This document shows positions 45,016-56,938 of a DNA stretch of 64,000 bases, piece after piece. The position numbers and the translations under genes were made by a program. How positions within the stretch are numbered: position 1 is the stretch's first letter; every line of letters begins with the position of its first letter. This DNA comes from Globodera rostochiensis. Lineage: Eukaryota > Nematoda > Chromadorea > Rhabditida > Heteroderidae. The notes beneath the pieces were generated by a model. The model was not told the origin of the DNA. It ran no database searches and saw nothing but the letters and a program-made list of their open reading frames with translations. The stretch is taken from NCBI GenBank assembly GCA_018350325.1, contig JAEVLN010000032.1, positions 1 to 64,000 on the forward strand, in the 5' to 3' direction.

Positions 45016-47139
45016 TTGAATAAATCAATTTACGAATCAAAAACACTAAACCAACAAACATTTAACAATCAAATTCAACGATTGGCAAGTTTGATAGCAA
45101 CAAAATAAGTTTTTTTAACATTTTTTAAATTTAAGGTTCAAAAACTCCTGAAATTGAAAATTTTAGGCTTTTTATTAGTGTTGTTCTTTGGTTCATAGAT
45201 GTTTTGTTCGGCAGGGCGCATATCAATACTTTTAATAACTTGTTTAGTTCGCACGTTGAAATGAATTAAACTATTTTTTGCTTTTCATTTTTTGGTTGTC
45301 TTTGTTTCAGATTTTTATTGCTGGCTTACTTTGCTTTTTGTTTTTATTATCGTGACTTATTTATTCATCAGCATACTATATTTGGTTTTATATTTTAGAA
45401 TTGCAAAATTGATTATTTTTATATTATAAATTTGGTAAGTATTTTTATAAAGCTGGTTTAGTTTAAATTTTACACTTAATGTATTTTATTAAAATGGATA
45501 ATTAAATTATATTAGTTTATGTTTTAATTGTTTCGGTTAAAATCTATTAGTGTCGATTTTGAAATATTTTTAGATTTTAAAATAAATGCAGCAAGTGCGG
45601 TAATGCGCATGTTTTTAGTAAATGTTCTGTCACATTCGTTATACTTAGCTTTCATTCGGTATATATCTGTAATTTAATTATTCTATTATATTTTTATTTT
45701 CACATTAAATTTGCCCTTTAATTCTGCCAGATTCTTTCAACATTTCCGCGAAAAAACATAATACAATAGTTTTCACAAGATTGCCGTTGTGTGAAGAGAG
45801 TAATTTTATATTTTTTTATTTTGGTTTTACAATTTTTGTTTAAGAATTTATCATACGGATATTTCTAAATTACCGTAATATTTGATTTAATTTAATTTTT
45901 TTTTTGTGTTTTCCATTTGTTATTTTTATATTTGGCAATTTGAATTGATGTATTTGATGAGTAAAGTGTTGCGTTTTAAATATATTCTGGATTGTTTCTT
46001 TAATAAATTAATTTTGTGTGAAGCGATTTGTTAAGAATGTAGACGATTCCGAGCGATTGCAGCAAAAGCTTTTTTCGGAATATATTTTTTGCATTTAAAT
46101 TAGTGTACTGATTGAAACCTTAAGATAATAAATTATAGATCTTAGTTTTATACTACAAATCTGAAATTCATTATTCACAATTATTAATGGTATTTTAATG
46201 TAGAAATAAATATCAATTGTTTTCAGCTTTACTTTTCACGGTTTGCCAATGTTAATTTAAATTTAAATATTTTATTTAGCTCATTTTGTATTTCATTGAG
46301 TTTAACATTTTGTTTGTTTTTTAATTTTTTATGTATTTTTTAATTGTATAATAAATGACTTTCGACTTTGGTTTTGTTGTGCCGGCAATTTCTGCCTGTA
46401 AAGACACACTTTTCTTCGAAATACTTTTAATCATTACTCTAATTGATACATCACTTTTTATTGAAATGCCACCAATAAGAGTCGCTGTTTTTGAAGCGTT
46501 TAATAAATTCATCTAAGCCAAGTAACATTAATTATAAATAAGGAAATTCACTAATAATTACAACTTTTTTGCCCTGCCGGTAAACTTAAAAAATAAGAAG
46601 GTTAATCATAATTAATTTTTGCTAAAATTACACCGCTGAATTTTTTCCCCATTAAAGCAAAAATGCCGAAATTAGTTAAAAATTGTTTATCATATACTTA
46701 AATAGAAGGCCCTCAAGAACGAAGATAATTTTAATATGATAAATATAATTTATTATAAACATTGTTAAAAGTTATAAATTTTAATAAAACGATAAAAAAA
46801 AGAAAAATTCCTTGTGATTTATATAACCGTGACGATATTTCATACTCATTAATAAAAATGTTTTTGAGACTGAGCAACTTGTAACCAAAAACACACTTTT
46901 GGCATGTTAAAAAAAATTGTTATAAATAATTTTATTGTATTGTTTTATCGTGATGGAAACCCACATATGCATTGATATAGTTTTAATAATTATATTAATA
47001 CCTCACATCAGTATAGGATATCAAAAATTAAAATTATTTAATGTTTGCAAATATAGTTAATATTACTTTAAGCCCCTTATTATCATAATTTAAACTTAAT
47101 TATAAACGTAAAATAAAGTAATTATAGCAATAATATTCA

Positions 47140-47292
47140 ATGAAATCTTGTCAATACTGCAGTAAGAAGACGAAAAGTACAAAAAGTAAAAAATTATTTG
47201 CCTACGAGGCGGCTCAATTTTGTATGCTAAACAAGAAAACAATTAGAAATAAAACAAACTTTAATTTTCACGTATTTTTTTATTTGTTATGA
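47140..47292 (+). CDS. Candidate small ORF, CxxC, Lys-rich
   Basis: ATG to TGA, 50 codons. It reads MKSCQYCSKKTKSTKSKKLF and then an AT-driven tail. One CxxC pair is present. No family recognised. Confidence 0.2.
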   Translation: MKSCQYCSKKTKSTKSKKLFAYEAAQFCMLNKKTIRNKTNFNFHVFFYLL

Positions 47293-47392
47293 ATTGGTAA
47301 ATTTTTTTGAAGAAGTGTTAATAATTTCGCCACAACTCGATAGTATAATTTCAGGAGGCGGGTGATTTTGTTAAATACAACTCAACACCAAA

Positions 47393-47485
47393 ATGGGAAT
47401 AATAAAAAGTAACAAGTGCTTCATGGAAGCGCTGGACAAAGCACCGTCCCCGCTATTTAAAAATTCTGTATTCAAAATAACATAA
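47393..47485 (+). CDS. Candidate small ORF, unknown
   Basis: ATG to TAA, 30 codons, including NKCFMEALDKAPSPLF. Immediately upstream, after a TTTCAG acceptor at 47354, another frame reads EAGDFVKYNSTPKWE and stops at the same place, so an exon in that frame is an equally good reading. Confidence 0.2.
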   Translation: MGIIKSNKCFMEALDKAPSPLFKNSVFKIT

Positions 47486-47929
47486 TTAAAAAATTGGACT
47501 CATAATGATGAAATTCTAATTAATCTAAAATTCCTAAAATTAAAAGTCCGACATCTTAACAAATTAAATAAATAAAAATTTCATTTAAAAAATACCAAAT
47601 AGTTGCAAATGATATACAAAAAAATAATACATTAATAAAAAAAACTTTACTAAAAATAAATATGTTTTCTTTTCCTTTAATCATTTATTTACAAAGAACC
47701 TCAACAAAATTCACTCGTCATCTCCGGAACATTTGGGGTAATGAAAAATTCAACTAATTTTTTAAAATAAAAATACATAATATTTGGTACAACGGTTCGG
47801 GGTGCGGTGATGGCAATCGCCAGGTACAACCTCACCCCTTTTCAACCCACTCCCCCCCCCCTTCACATACAAAAATTTAGTTTGGTGTCCTTTTTCGGTA
47901 AAAGGTTACGAATTTTTTGTAAAAAAAAA

Positions 47930-48650
47930 TCAGTTTTTTCGAAAAATTGACCAAAACATTTTGAATTTTCATCTTTTCTTCAAATATTATTGATAGAAAT
48001 ATTGCGCGGATTAAAATACTTAAGATCACTCAACTTTGAAAAGAAATGAATTTTCGAAACAATCCGTGAATGTCCTATCAAAAAAATGAAATTTCAAAAA
48101 ACGTCTGAATTGTCACAAAAAACTATTTTTTAAAATCAGAAATATTTATTGTAATTCTTAAATACTTCCCACATAATAAAAGACAAAATTTCATTTCAAT
48201 GAAATTTGGAATAAAAATTATTTTGATCAGGTTCCAAAAGGGGGGACCCTTAGGTTTGGTAATCCAATTTAACTTTTTCGATCATATCTCAATTTTATGG
48301 CAAGGCTTTTAATTCAATTAAAATAGTTTCTAATAGAGCAAAAAATAAGCTATTTATATAATTAATGAGTTTTTGAAAATTTCTATTCTAAAAATTGTTA
48401 TGAATTTATTTGTCAAAAATTCATTTTTTTCCAAAAATTGACCTTAACGAACTCAAACCTTTTCATCGAATACTTTTGACACAAAAATTGCGCGTATTTT
48501 TCTGCATTTTATGAGACCAAAGTCATTCGAAATGATCATCAGTGAGAAAAGTTTGTGACTTTTCATAACATTCCCCCAATTTTGGTGGCCAAAAAAATGA
48601 AATTTCAAACCATTCCCAAATAACCCACAAAATTATTTTTAAAAACTCGG
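47930..48650 (+). repeat. Diverged direct duplication
   Basis: Segments 47930-48140 and 48415-48650 share an ordered set of similar blocks: AAAAATTGACC, then ATTGCGCG, then AAAAAAATGAAATTTCAAA, then CACAAAA and a TTTTTAAAA tract. This indicates an old tandem duplication with a unit of about 490 bp. A 13-bp C run lies just upstream (47850-47860). Confidence 0.5.
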
Positions 48651-51495
48651 TAACAATTTTAAAGAATTTTAGAAATTTATTCCACAAATGATGCTCTTAT
48701 TCATGTTTTTAAGGTTGAGAAACAATTTAAAATTTGTATAAGTGGGTATTATTTATGTATTGCATTATTTTATAATAGTTATAATATTTAAATTTCATAA
48801 AAAGCTAAACATTTGATGTTAATTAGATAGATTTGATTCCTAACTCTGCATTAAGTTATAGTGTAGATTTATTCAACAACATAAATATGTATGAATTGAA
48901 CCGAAAAGCAATCATAAAAAAAATATTTTAAAAATGAAGGCCCTTCCCAGAAAATAATCAAAGATTTTTTTAAACAATTAAGCAAATAATTGCAAGGTGT
49001 TATTATTTAATTTGTTGAGCGTTGTCGATAAACCAATTTTAAATATTATTGGTATACCATTTATAAAAACGCAATTATAAATTACGGTTTAATAAATAAA
49101 TATATTACAAGTTATTTAAGTTTAAACTTTAAAGTACTAAATATATAGATGCAAAATATCCATAACACCACAGAAATCAGAAAAAAACTCAGACTTAATA
49201 TTTTGTAAACCATATTTTACGAATTCTTAATAACAATTTGTATTCCATAATTAATTATCTGCATGGTTCTCTGGATCAAGGAGTTTAATTAGCGTTATTG
49301 AACATTATAGATTTGGTGCAAATTTCTATGCGGCTTGATTTGAAAATAGCACTCCAACAATTCCAGCTTTCAAAATAACTCAAACCCATCTTTAACGCTG
49401 CAACCCATGTCATAAACTATCGAATAAAATAATTTGCTGCAAACCTAAGATTAATTTATACAAGCACCACGACTTTGCAAATCATACATGTTTGCGTGCG
49501 CTTTCCGAGCACGCGGGGGCCCAACCCTACTTTGGAATATCAATAATTGCTTTGATATGCGCCAACTTTAGAATTTAATCATTTACAAATTTGAAAGCAC
49601 ACACTTATTTATTTGTAAAAATGCTTAATATTTTATTGTAATAATATTTAGTTTATCCTGTGCTTACTTTTTAAATATTTAAAAGAAATGACGTTTTATG
49701 TTTAATTCGCTATTTTTATTTTTTATATTATTTTTAATTTCGATTTTGTTTTTATAATGGTATAATTTACATTTATTATTTGGATTACTTTTTTTTTTAA
49801 ATTAATACACATGCTATTATAAAAATGTTGTTAAAATTTTGAGATGTTTTGGTCTTCATTCTTTCAAGTACTTTTTGGTAAATAAATTTTTTATATATAA
49901 AATGTTTATTTTTTTTTAAATTTATGTTTAAAACATTTAATTTAATATTTTGTTATGAATTTTATTGGTTTTTTGTATGGTCAAGGTTTTTCATTAATTA
50001 AATATTATTTAATACTAGTGTGTATTATGCATGAGAAATATATTTAGCTTATGCAATTTTGTGTTTGTATAAATACATAGCATACAAATAAATTTTACAA
50101 AAACAAAAGCATAAAAAATCACATATTATTTTTATATTTGATTGTCAAGGAAAAAGTCAATGTAATAAATTATTTCAAAAAATATTCATTTAACGATTCT
50201 AGAACAAATCTGATTCTACTTCTGTTTGTAATTATTAAATCTTTGGAATATCAATAATTTTTATTGTTTTATATTTTTATAGCTGATTCGCATAATTATT
50301 TAATTTTTTAACGCAAGTATTCGACTAGCTTTTTTGCCAATCAACCTAAAGTAAAAGCAAATTTTCTTTAATGCACTTATTTCCGTAATGATTATAAATC
50401 ATAAATTAATTTAATTATTATCTATAACATAGGGCAATTGCTTGAAATATCTCGCATTCAAAATTTATCTTTTACAATAAAATTTTTATTTTGAATACTT
50501 TTATGAGTCCATGGGAACAACGTGTCTGTGGATTGGACGAACGTAGATTTTAAGATTTTTGATTTTAATGGGCATGATAAATTGTCTTAATTATTCATTG
50601 TTATAAGGTTTATTAATCTATTACATATTTTATAAGAAAATGTAATGCTTTTATCGAAGTAATCATTATTTGTCATTTATTCGTTGTACGTTATCAGTAT
50701 TTTTATGTAGAAATGCTAAATGCTTTATTTAAATCCTAAACAATTAATTTTATTATTTAAAATGAGATTTAGTTTTAATTTTTAATCTATAAACCATATG
50801 ATTTAAGTTCACGTAGAATAGTCGAATGGTTTCATGATTTTTAGTATAATACTTTTATTTTAATGTTTACTTTTGATAATATAAATGTTTCTTAGTTAAC
50901 TTTTTTCAATTAATAAAGATTTTTTGGCAAATTGTTTTAAAATTTTTTTTAATATTAATTGGTTCACTGGTCAAGTTTTGCACATAGGAGTCTGGTTTTT
51001 AAATTAAATATAAAATCTGTGCAATCACTTTCTCAAAAATCAGTTGAATTAGATAAACATGAAAACTATTAATTAAAAAATAAATGTTAAAAAATTATAA
51101 TGTGTTAGGATATTTGAATCATAACTTCAAAGCATACTGAAAATATTAAAGGATCCAACCAATAACTGCAATCTACAAATGAAAATTATATAATATAAAC
51201 TCTTTACAAATCAGAATAAACGCCATTGAAAGAAAACAAAAAGCATGGTGATTAATCAAATCTACATATAGTATAAATCAAATCATTAATAAATTAAAAT
51301 ATAAATTATAACATGTAATTCTCGTCTTTAAATTGAAATATTATAAAAATCAAACGTAATCTTTACGCAACAAGAAATATCAATCTTAAATTGTTAGTAA
51401 TACTGTATTAAATCAAAAAATTGATTTGAATTATTGCGACTATTTACTATTAGCTAATTGGTCAAATAATAATTTATAAATTAATAATAATAAAG

Positions 51496-51582
51496 CTTGC
51501 AGAAGAAGTGCCGAAGCGAATAAACATAGATGAAATGATCTCCCTTTGTGACAATGTGTCCGAATGTGCTTTAATGGACTAG
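51496..51582 (+). CDS. Candidate exon, unknown
   Basis: After an AAAG acceptor the frame reads LAEEVPKRINIDEMISLCDN and ends at TAG 51580-51582. Composition is clearly coding-like against the flanks. Possibly linked with 51783-52001 downstream; no join shown. Confidence 0.3.
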   Translation, partial: LAEEVPKRINIDEMISLCDNVSECALMD

Positions 51583-51782
51583 AGTTTTTCAACAATTCAA
51601 CTGAGTGTGGATACAATAGAAATTTAGATTAATAAAATGCTATCGTATAGACATAACCAATTTACTTGTTTGTAAAAAGATTGGGGTGCAAAAAGTATTA
51701 TTTGCAGTTTTTAATTTTTCAAGACTTCAAACGCTTATCTAATAATTATAAAACTAAAAAAGGTTAATAAAAAACAAAAATA

Positions 51783-52001
51783 AAATTTTTTAAATTTTTT
51801 TATAAACTGGACAGCTTTTCTACAAACTTTAGCATTTCAACAATCTTAACTCTTTCTATACGAACCAAGTCGTTGCTGTGGCAGGATTTTAGTGAATTTA
51901 AAATACAATTTTTTGCAAAGGATCCATCCGACATGAACGAATACATTCAACACAAGGCAAACTTGAAGTACGGTGGAGAAATAAACGTGGGGTATAATTA
52001 A
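51783..52001 (+). CDS. Candidate terminal exon, unknown
   Basis: An open frame of 72 codons ending TAA at 51999-52001. The C-terminal half (FFAKDPSDMNEYIQHKANLK then YGGEINVGYN) is polar and charged with non-AT-driven codons. No family recognised. Confidence 0.35.
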   Translation, partial: KFFKFFYKLDSFSTNFSISTILTLSIRTKSLLWQDFSEFKIQFFAKDPSDMNEYIQHKANLKYGGEINVGYN

Positions 52002-52340
52002 TATCTTTGTATAACATTAAAAACGAAATAAAAATATGTAAAATCCTATTTAGTAATTTGATAATAAATAAATAATTAGTAGTAATGGAAGGAAATAAAC
52101 ATCAAAGAAATGCCAAATAACACAAAAATAAAAATATAAAAATCTATCAACACTAATTTTTATAGCGTTATATTATGTTGCCCTCATACAAATTAATTAT
52201 TTATAAAATTTCATGAAATTTCAAAATGAAAACACTTTATGCTAAGCAGATCACCGGATTCACTATTTTAGCAAAAAATAATTGTTTTAGATATAAAAGA
52301 CAATAAATTTTGTTGAAAATTTATACTGTTACACAATTTA

Positions 52341-52472
52341 AATTGTATTTTAAAACTAAAGCCAACATCCGCACAGCTGCCAGCCGCAGCCGTACGTTCT
52401 TCAGTACGTAAGCCCGCAAATGGGTTTGCAAGCTGGTCCGCTTTAAAAATTGCAAAAAAAAACAATCTATGA
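52341..52472 (+). CDS. Candidate exon, unknown
   Basis: A 43-codon open frame including LKPTSAQLPAAAVRSSVRKP in a GC-richer patch, ending TGA at 52470. Ala/Ser/Lys-rich. The minus strand is also open here, so the strand is uncertain. Confidence 0.25.
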   Translation, partial: NCILKLKPTSAQLPAAAVRSSVRKPANGFASWSALKIAKKNNL

Positions 52473-53117
52473 AAAACATAATAAAACGAAAATTCTTATT
52501 TCCTATACGCACCATCCATGGGAAAATTATAGTCCCGAATGTATTTAATTTAACATTCAAAATTTCAATTCGAAAAGTCAGCCGATTGTGACAATTTGAT
52601 TTACTAATATTTAAAATAAACATTTTAAATATTTTTCTTATAACAGTTATCATATTTAAAATAGAATTAAACTAATTCATGCTGAATTCAAAGACCATGA
52701 AGTTAAAGGTCCATTTAAAGTTTCATTTAAACAAAATAAATATCAAAGGCAAATTCATAAAAAAATAAAAATAATCTTAAAATCAATTAAATATTGGATG
52801 CCAATTGTGCTAACTTTGCTGTTCTTAAAAAGCAACAAATATTAAAACAATTCAATAATAAATGAACTTATTTTAATTAAAAAAACAACAATTCACATCA
52901 CATTAAGACGCAAGCTTTTTGTTTGAAAGAATTTAAACAAAAAACTTTATAATATACCAAGAAAATAATGAAATTTCTTAGGTCCTTTGAAAGCTTTGTT
53001 GATGCTTAATCGTGATGATGCAATTAGCAAGAAGAATCTAAAGAAAACACAAAAAAATTTAGAAAGAGAACAAAGTCGCTACATACACAGGAGCACGGTG
53101 TAGTAGTCCTGTGATCA

Positions 53118-53188
53118 CCATAATAAGAAAATGATTAAATAAAAAATTACCGAAATAAAAAGATTATTGCTTTCATATTAACAATTAA
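53118..53188 (+). repeat. Dispersed repeat, copy 2 (pair with 8712-8775)
   Basis: Second copy of the ATAAGAAAATGATTA ... AAAAAGATTATTGCTTTCA block, same orientation. Confidence 0.5.
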
Positions 53189-55274
53189 GACAAATCAACT
53201 TAGAAAAATAACAAAGAAATAAATTAAACTTTAGTAACCCAAATACTAGTAATATTCCAAACAAAAATATAAATAATAAATTGACAAATAATAAAAATAA
53301 ATAAGTTTCAAACATTTTTTATTGCATTCGTAGCTCGCTGGTTGATCTCAGCAGTCTTTATACATCTAATTGAACAAATTGACCGTGCTATTAGTTTGAT
53401 CGTGCCATTAGTTTAATTATTTTATGTAAGATCATTTATGCAAATGATATGTTTATCGTGTGGCTCTGTCCCTTTGCATTATTTTTTAAATTTATATTTT
53501 TATATCAGTTTTATCATTTTAATTTTTTATTACTTAAGCCATAATTATGTTATGAATATGTAATCAGTCAATTCATATGGAAAGAATGGCAATCAGACTT
53601 TTAATAATTAACTTTTATATTCTAGTAAATTAGTTTAAATTGGTTTTTATTTAACAGCCGTATATTTCAAGGCACAGAACGGCACTAATTATAGCTAAAT
53701 TTTCATTTGTCCAACAATAATTCCTAATGTTAATTATATAATTTAATCATAAATCAATTATGTTAGGAATTTATTATTTAAAAGATTTTTTTAATAATAC
53801 TGGCGGTATTTGTTTTTAGTATTTCAAGTATGGAATATAGTAAATACGATATTTTATATAGAAATATTTGATTTAAAGATATTTTGCTTTTTAAATTTCT
53901 TTGTTCTTGTAATAATTCAATTATATTAGGTTAGAGTTAAATATAAAATGGAATTGTTTAAAAAGTGACATAACTATAAGCATAATGCAAATCCCGTAAA
54001 AAAACATATTATAAATTTAACTTCAAATGCAAAATTGATTTGTTTGAACGCAATGGGAAGAATGACTGAAGAGGGGAAATAATTTAGATAAGATAATGAA
54101 AACAGTACAAAATAATTTTTCTTAATTTTAAATAATTATTGCTTACTTGAATTAAAATAAAATTTTTTTTCTGATTAAATTACATAAGACTAACAATGTA
54201 AGCTTGTTTCTTAATAGTATATTAACATCCTAATATACTGTAGTATTAAATGTTTAGTCAAAACCAACAAATCATATTTTGTAATTTTGATTTTATAACC
54301 TGTAGAGAGGTTCAGTTTTTATACGTCAAGGAGTTCGCATTCGGTTTTTCCTGTTAAGATAATACTGCCAACTTGAATAAAATTTTTTAATAAAAAATGG
54401 TTTTTTTAGAAAAAGTTGGCATTTATTACCAAATAATTTAAGTGTTATTTGATAGATGGAATTAACAAAACAGATTCAAAATGCGACAAAATTTAAATCA
54501 AGACCATTGTTTAGATTTAATGAAGATTTTACTTGCATTAGTTATTTGACAATATAAAACATAATCAAATAAAAATACAAAACTTCAAGTGTTTTTGTAA
54601 TCAACGCATAAAAGAATAAACTTGTAACGTGTCTAAATTAGCATTTTGAAATTTATAATAAAGTAACGATCACAATTTTTTCTTTTAATATATTTGTTTT
54701 CAATATTAATTATCCTTTAATTTACAAGTTTTGAGGAGTTAGATCTGTGACATGAAGGCGTCCTTCTTCAACAAAAAATAGTTGTATTATTTTGATTCTT
54801 CGAACATTGAGTATTTTTTATTTAGTTACGTTTTTTAAATTTCCCCACTTTCTTCAAAATTTGAGTAGGTGAACAAAATTTTTCATCGATATTTTTTAAA
54901 AATTATGTTAAATAAAACTTTAATTTTTAATTTGCATTTAAAAATAAAAATTATTTACAATATTGAAATCAATTCTGGAATAGTTTAATTACCCATATTC
55001 TGATCTTACCGTTCTCACTTCCTAGCTAGCAGCAAGAAAGTTTTATATTTTATAGGATAAATTTAAGCATAAAGATAATCAAGTTTAATTCAGCTATTTA
55101 AATATAATTAATACTATAAAAAATATTTTATACACTCGCATAAATAAAATAATTAAATTAGAAAATTATTGAAATATATATGTTTAATATTATTGAGAAG
55201 TTGAAAAGAAAATCCATGCTTTATAATTAAATCAACGCTTATTTGCATACAAGTTTTGACAATGTACAGACTGG

Positions 55275-55370
55275 CTACGGGCCTGTCGTGGAGTCATATG
55301 CCATTTTATGCTGACTTTCGTTGTACAAAGTGGTGACTTTGCCGCCTTCTATTTCAGCGTTTTGTTTTGT
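55275..55370 (-). CDS. Candidate terminal exon, unknown
   Basis: The minus-strand frame reads AEIEGGKVTTLYNESQHKMA and ends with TAG at 55275. Acidic-polar composition typical of coding sequence, in a GC-richer island. Not recognised. Confidence 0.25.
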   Translation of the reverse strand, partial: TKQNAEIEGGKVTTLYNESQHKMAYDSTTGP

Positions 55371-56018
55371 ATCATCAATAAACACTTTATATATTAATAT
55401 TTTACAGAATGATATTATATTTTGATTTTAAGATGTTCATTTGCAGTAAAAAATTGTTTTCCAGTATTTAAATGCTATTAAATTTTACAATTACTGGCGA
55501 ATTATTCTAATCAAAAACAAAAAGAACATAATTTCGAAAAGTGATATGAAAAATTATGTTAATATTTCCTACAAATTTTTGTGATGGCCATAAATTTAAA
55601 ACATAAAAAAGTTTCGGTTGACTTTCAGCCAGTTATAAAAAACGCAATAATCATAAAAATTGATTGCAAAAAGATACACAACAATGGCAGTAACCGGGCG
55701 GACTTTTAAACATTCAAAAATAAATAATTTATATATATTAATGCTAAAATATTTGTGAGCAAATTAGCAACGCTACCATGCATTAGAAATGTCTAATGAT
55801 TTGTGAACGAAAAATGATTACCAATGATAATAAAGTTAAATTTATATAAATTTAATAAACATTCGTTTAAAGATCGAGTACCTATTTAATACTTTTTCTT
55901 AACAAATTATACCATGAAAAAGTTTTATTTGTCACATTAATTTGCAGTGAATTATTAGTCTTAAACATTTTATGAAAGCATTGAAATGCTCATTATACGA
56001 CCCAGAATTGATTCGTAA

Positions 56019-56114
56019 AGCATTGATGCTGATCAAAACCTAGGTCGAAAATGGCTTCTTAGAATTTTTGGTGTGTGGCCACTTTTGAGATCGGGCAATT
56101 CGCACTACTTTTAA
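56019..56114 (+). CDS. Candidate exon, unknown
   Basis: A 31-codon open frame including LGRKWLLRIFGVWPLLRSGN, ending TAA at 56112. Basic and hydrophobic; may be a membrane-proximal segment or a chance frame. Confidence 0.18.
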   Translation, partial: SIDADQNLGRKWLLRIFGVWPLLRSGNSHYF

Positions 56115-56459
56115 TTTGATTTTGTATTTATTGTTTGCTTTAATAAATAATTTATTCGATATTTATGTGAATTATTATTGCATTATTTCGAGTTTGGATA
56201 TTTGCTGCATCAATTTATTACTTTCTATAAGGTTTAGCTTATTAATTGAAATTCTATTTATATTTAATATCAAAAACTTAAAACAATAATTGAAGACAGA
56301 ACCAGTCTTCTTCAATGCTTCTTATTCCATACTTTTCTTGCTTTGTCTTTTTAAAGTGTTTAATTATCCCAACACAAGCACAATAAATTTTATTTCGTTT
56401 TGTGATCTTTTACAAGTCGTCGGTAGACTTTTCTTTTAGTTAATTTTTTGAAGTATTAA

Positions 56460-56938
56460 TTATTAGATGGGGTGCGGTGATGACCAAATTACTCTAACCG
56501 TCTGACTCTCTCTTTTTAGCACACTATTTCTTCAAAAAATAAAATGTTCAAAAAAGTAACTAAAAAATTATTAGATGGGGTCCGTTGATGACCAAATTAC
56601 TCTAACCGTCTGACACTCTCTTTTTAGCACACTATTTCTACAAAAAATAAAATTTTCAAAAAAGTAACTAAAAAATTATTAGATGGGGTGCGTTGATGAC
56701 CAAATTACTCTAACCGTCTGACTCTCACTTTAAGCACACTTTTTCTTCATAAAATAAAATGTTCAAAAAAGTAACTAAAAAATTATTAGATGGGGTGCGT
56801 TGATGACCAAATTACTCTAACCGCTTTTTAGCACACTATTTCTTCAAAAAATAAAATGTTCAAAAAAGTAACTAAAAAATTATTAGATGGGGTGCGTTCA
56901 TGACCAAATTACTCTAACCGTCTGGCTCTCTCTTTTTG
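56460..56938 (+). repeat. Tandem array, five copies of ~108-bp unit
   Basis: Units start (TTAGATGGGGT) at 56463, 56571, 56679, 56786 and 56883; spacings are 108, 108, 107 and 97 bp. Each holds GACCAAATTACTCTAACCG, a CT-rich tract, AGCACACT and GTAACTAAAAAATTA. Copies differ by few substitutions, and the fourth lacks about 10 bp of the CT tract. Recent expansion is likely. Confidence 0.95.

Larger units (their letters stand above)
45016..56459. other. AT-rich desert
   Basis: About 11.4 kb of AT-rich DNA. It includes a diverged duplication (47930-48650), a dispersed repeat (53118-53188) and several short candidate exons listed separately. No RNA gene or complete element was recognised. Confidence 0.5.

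Noticed and set aside
56460..56938. CRISPR-like array
   Set aside because: Whole 108-bp units repeat in tandem without unique spacers, and the setting is eukaryotic.
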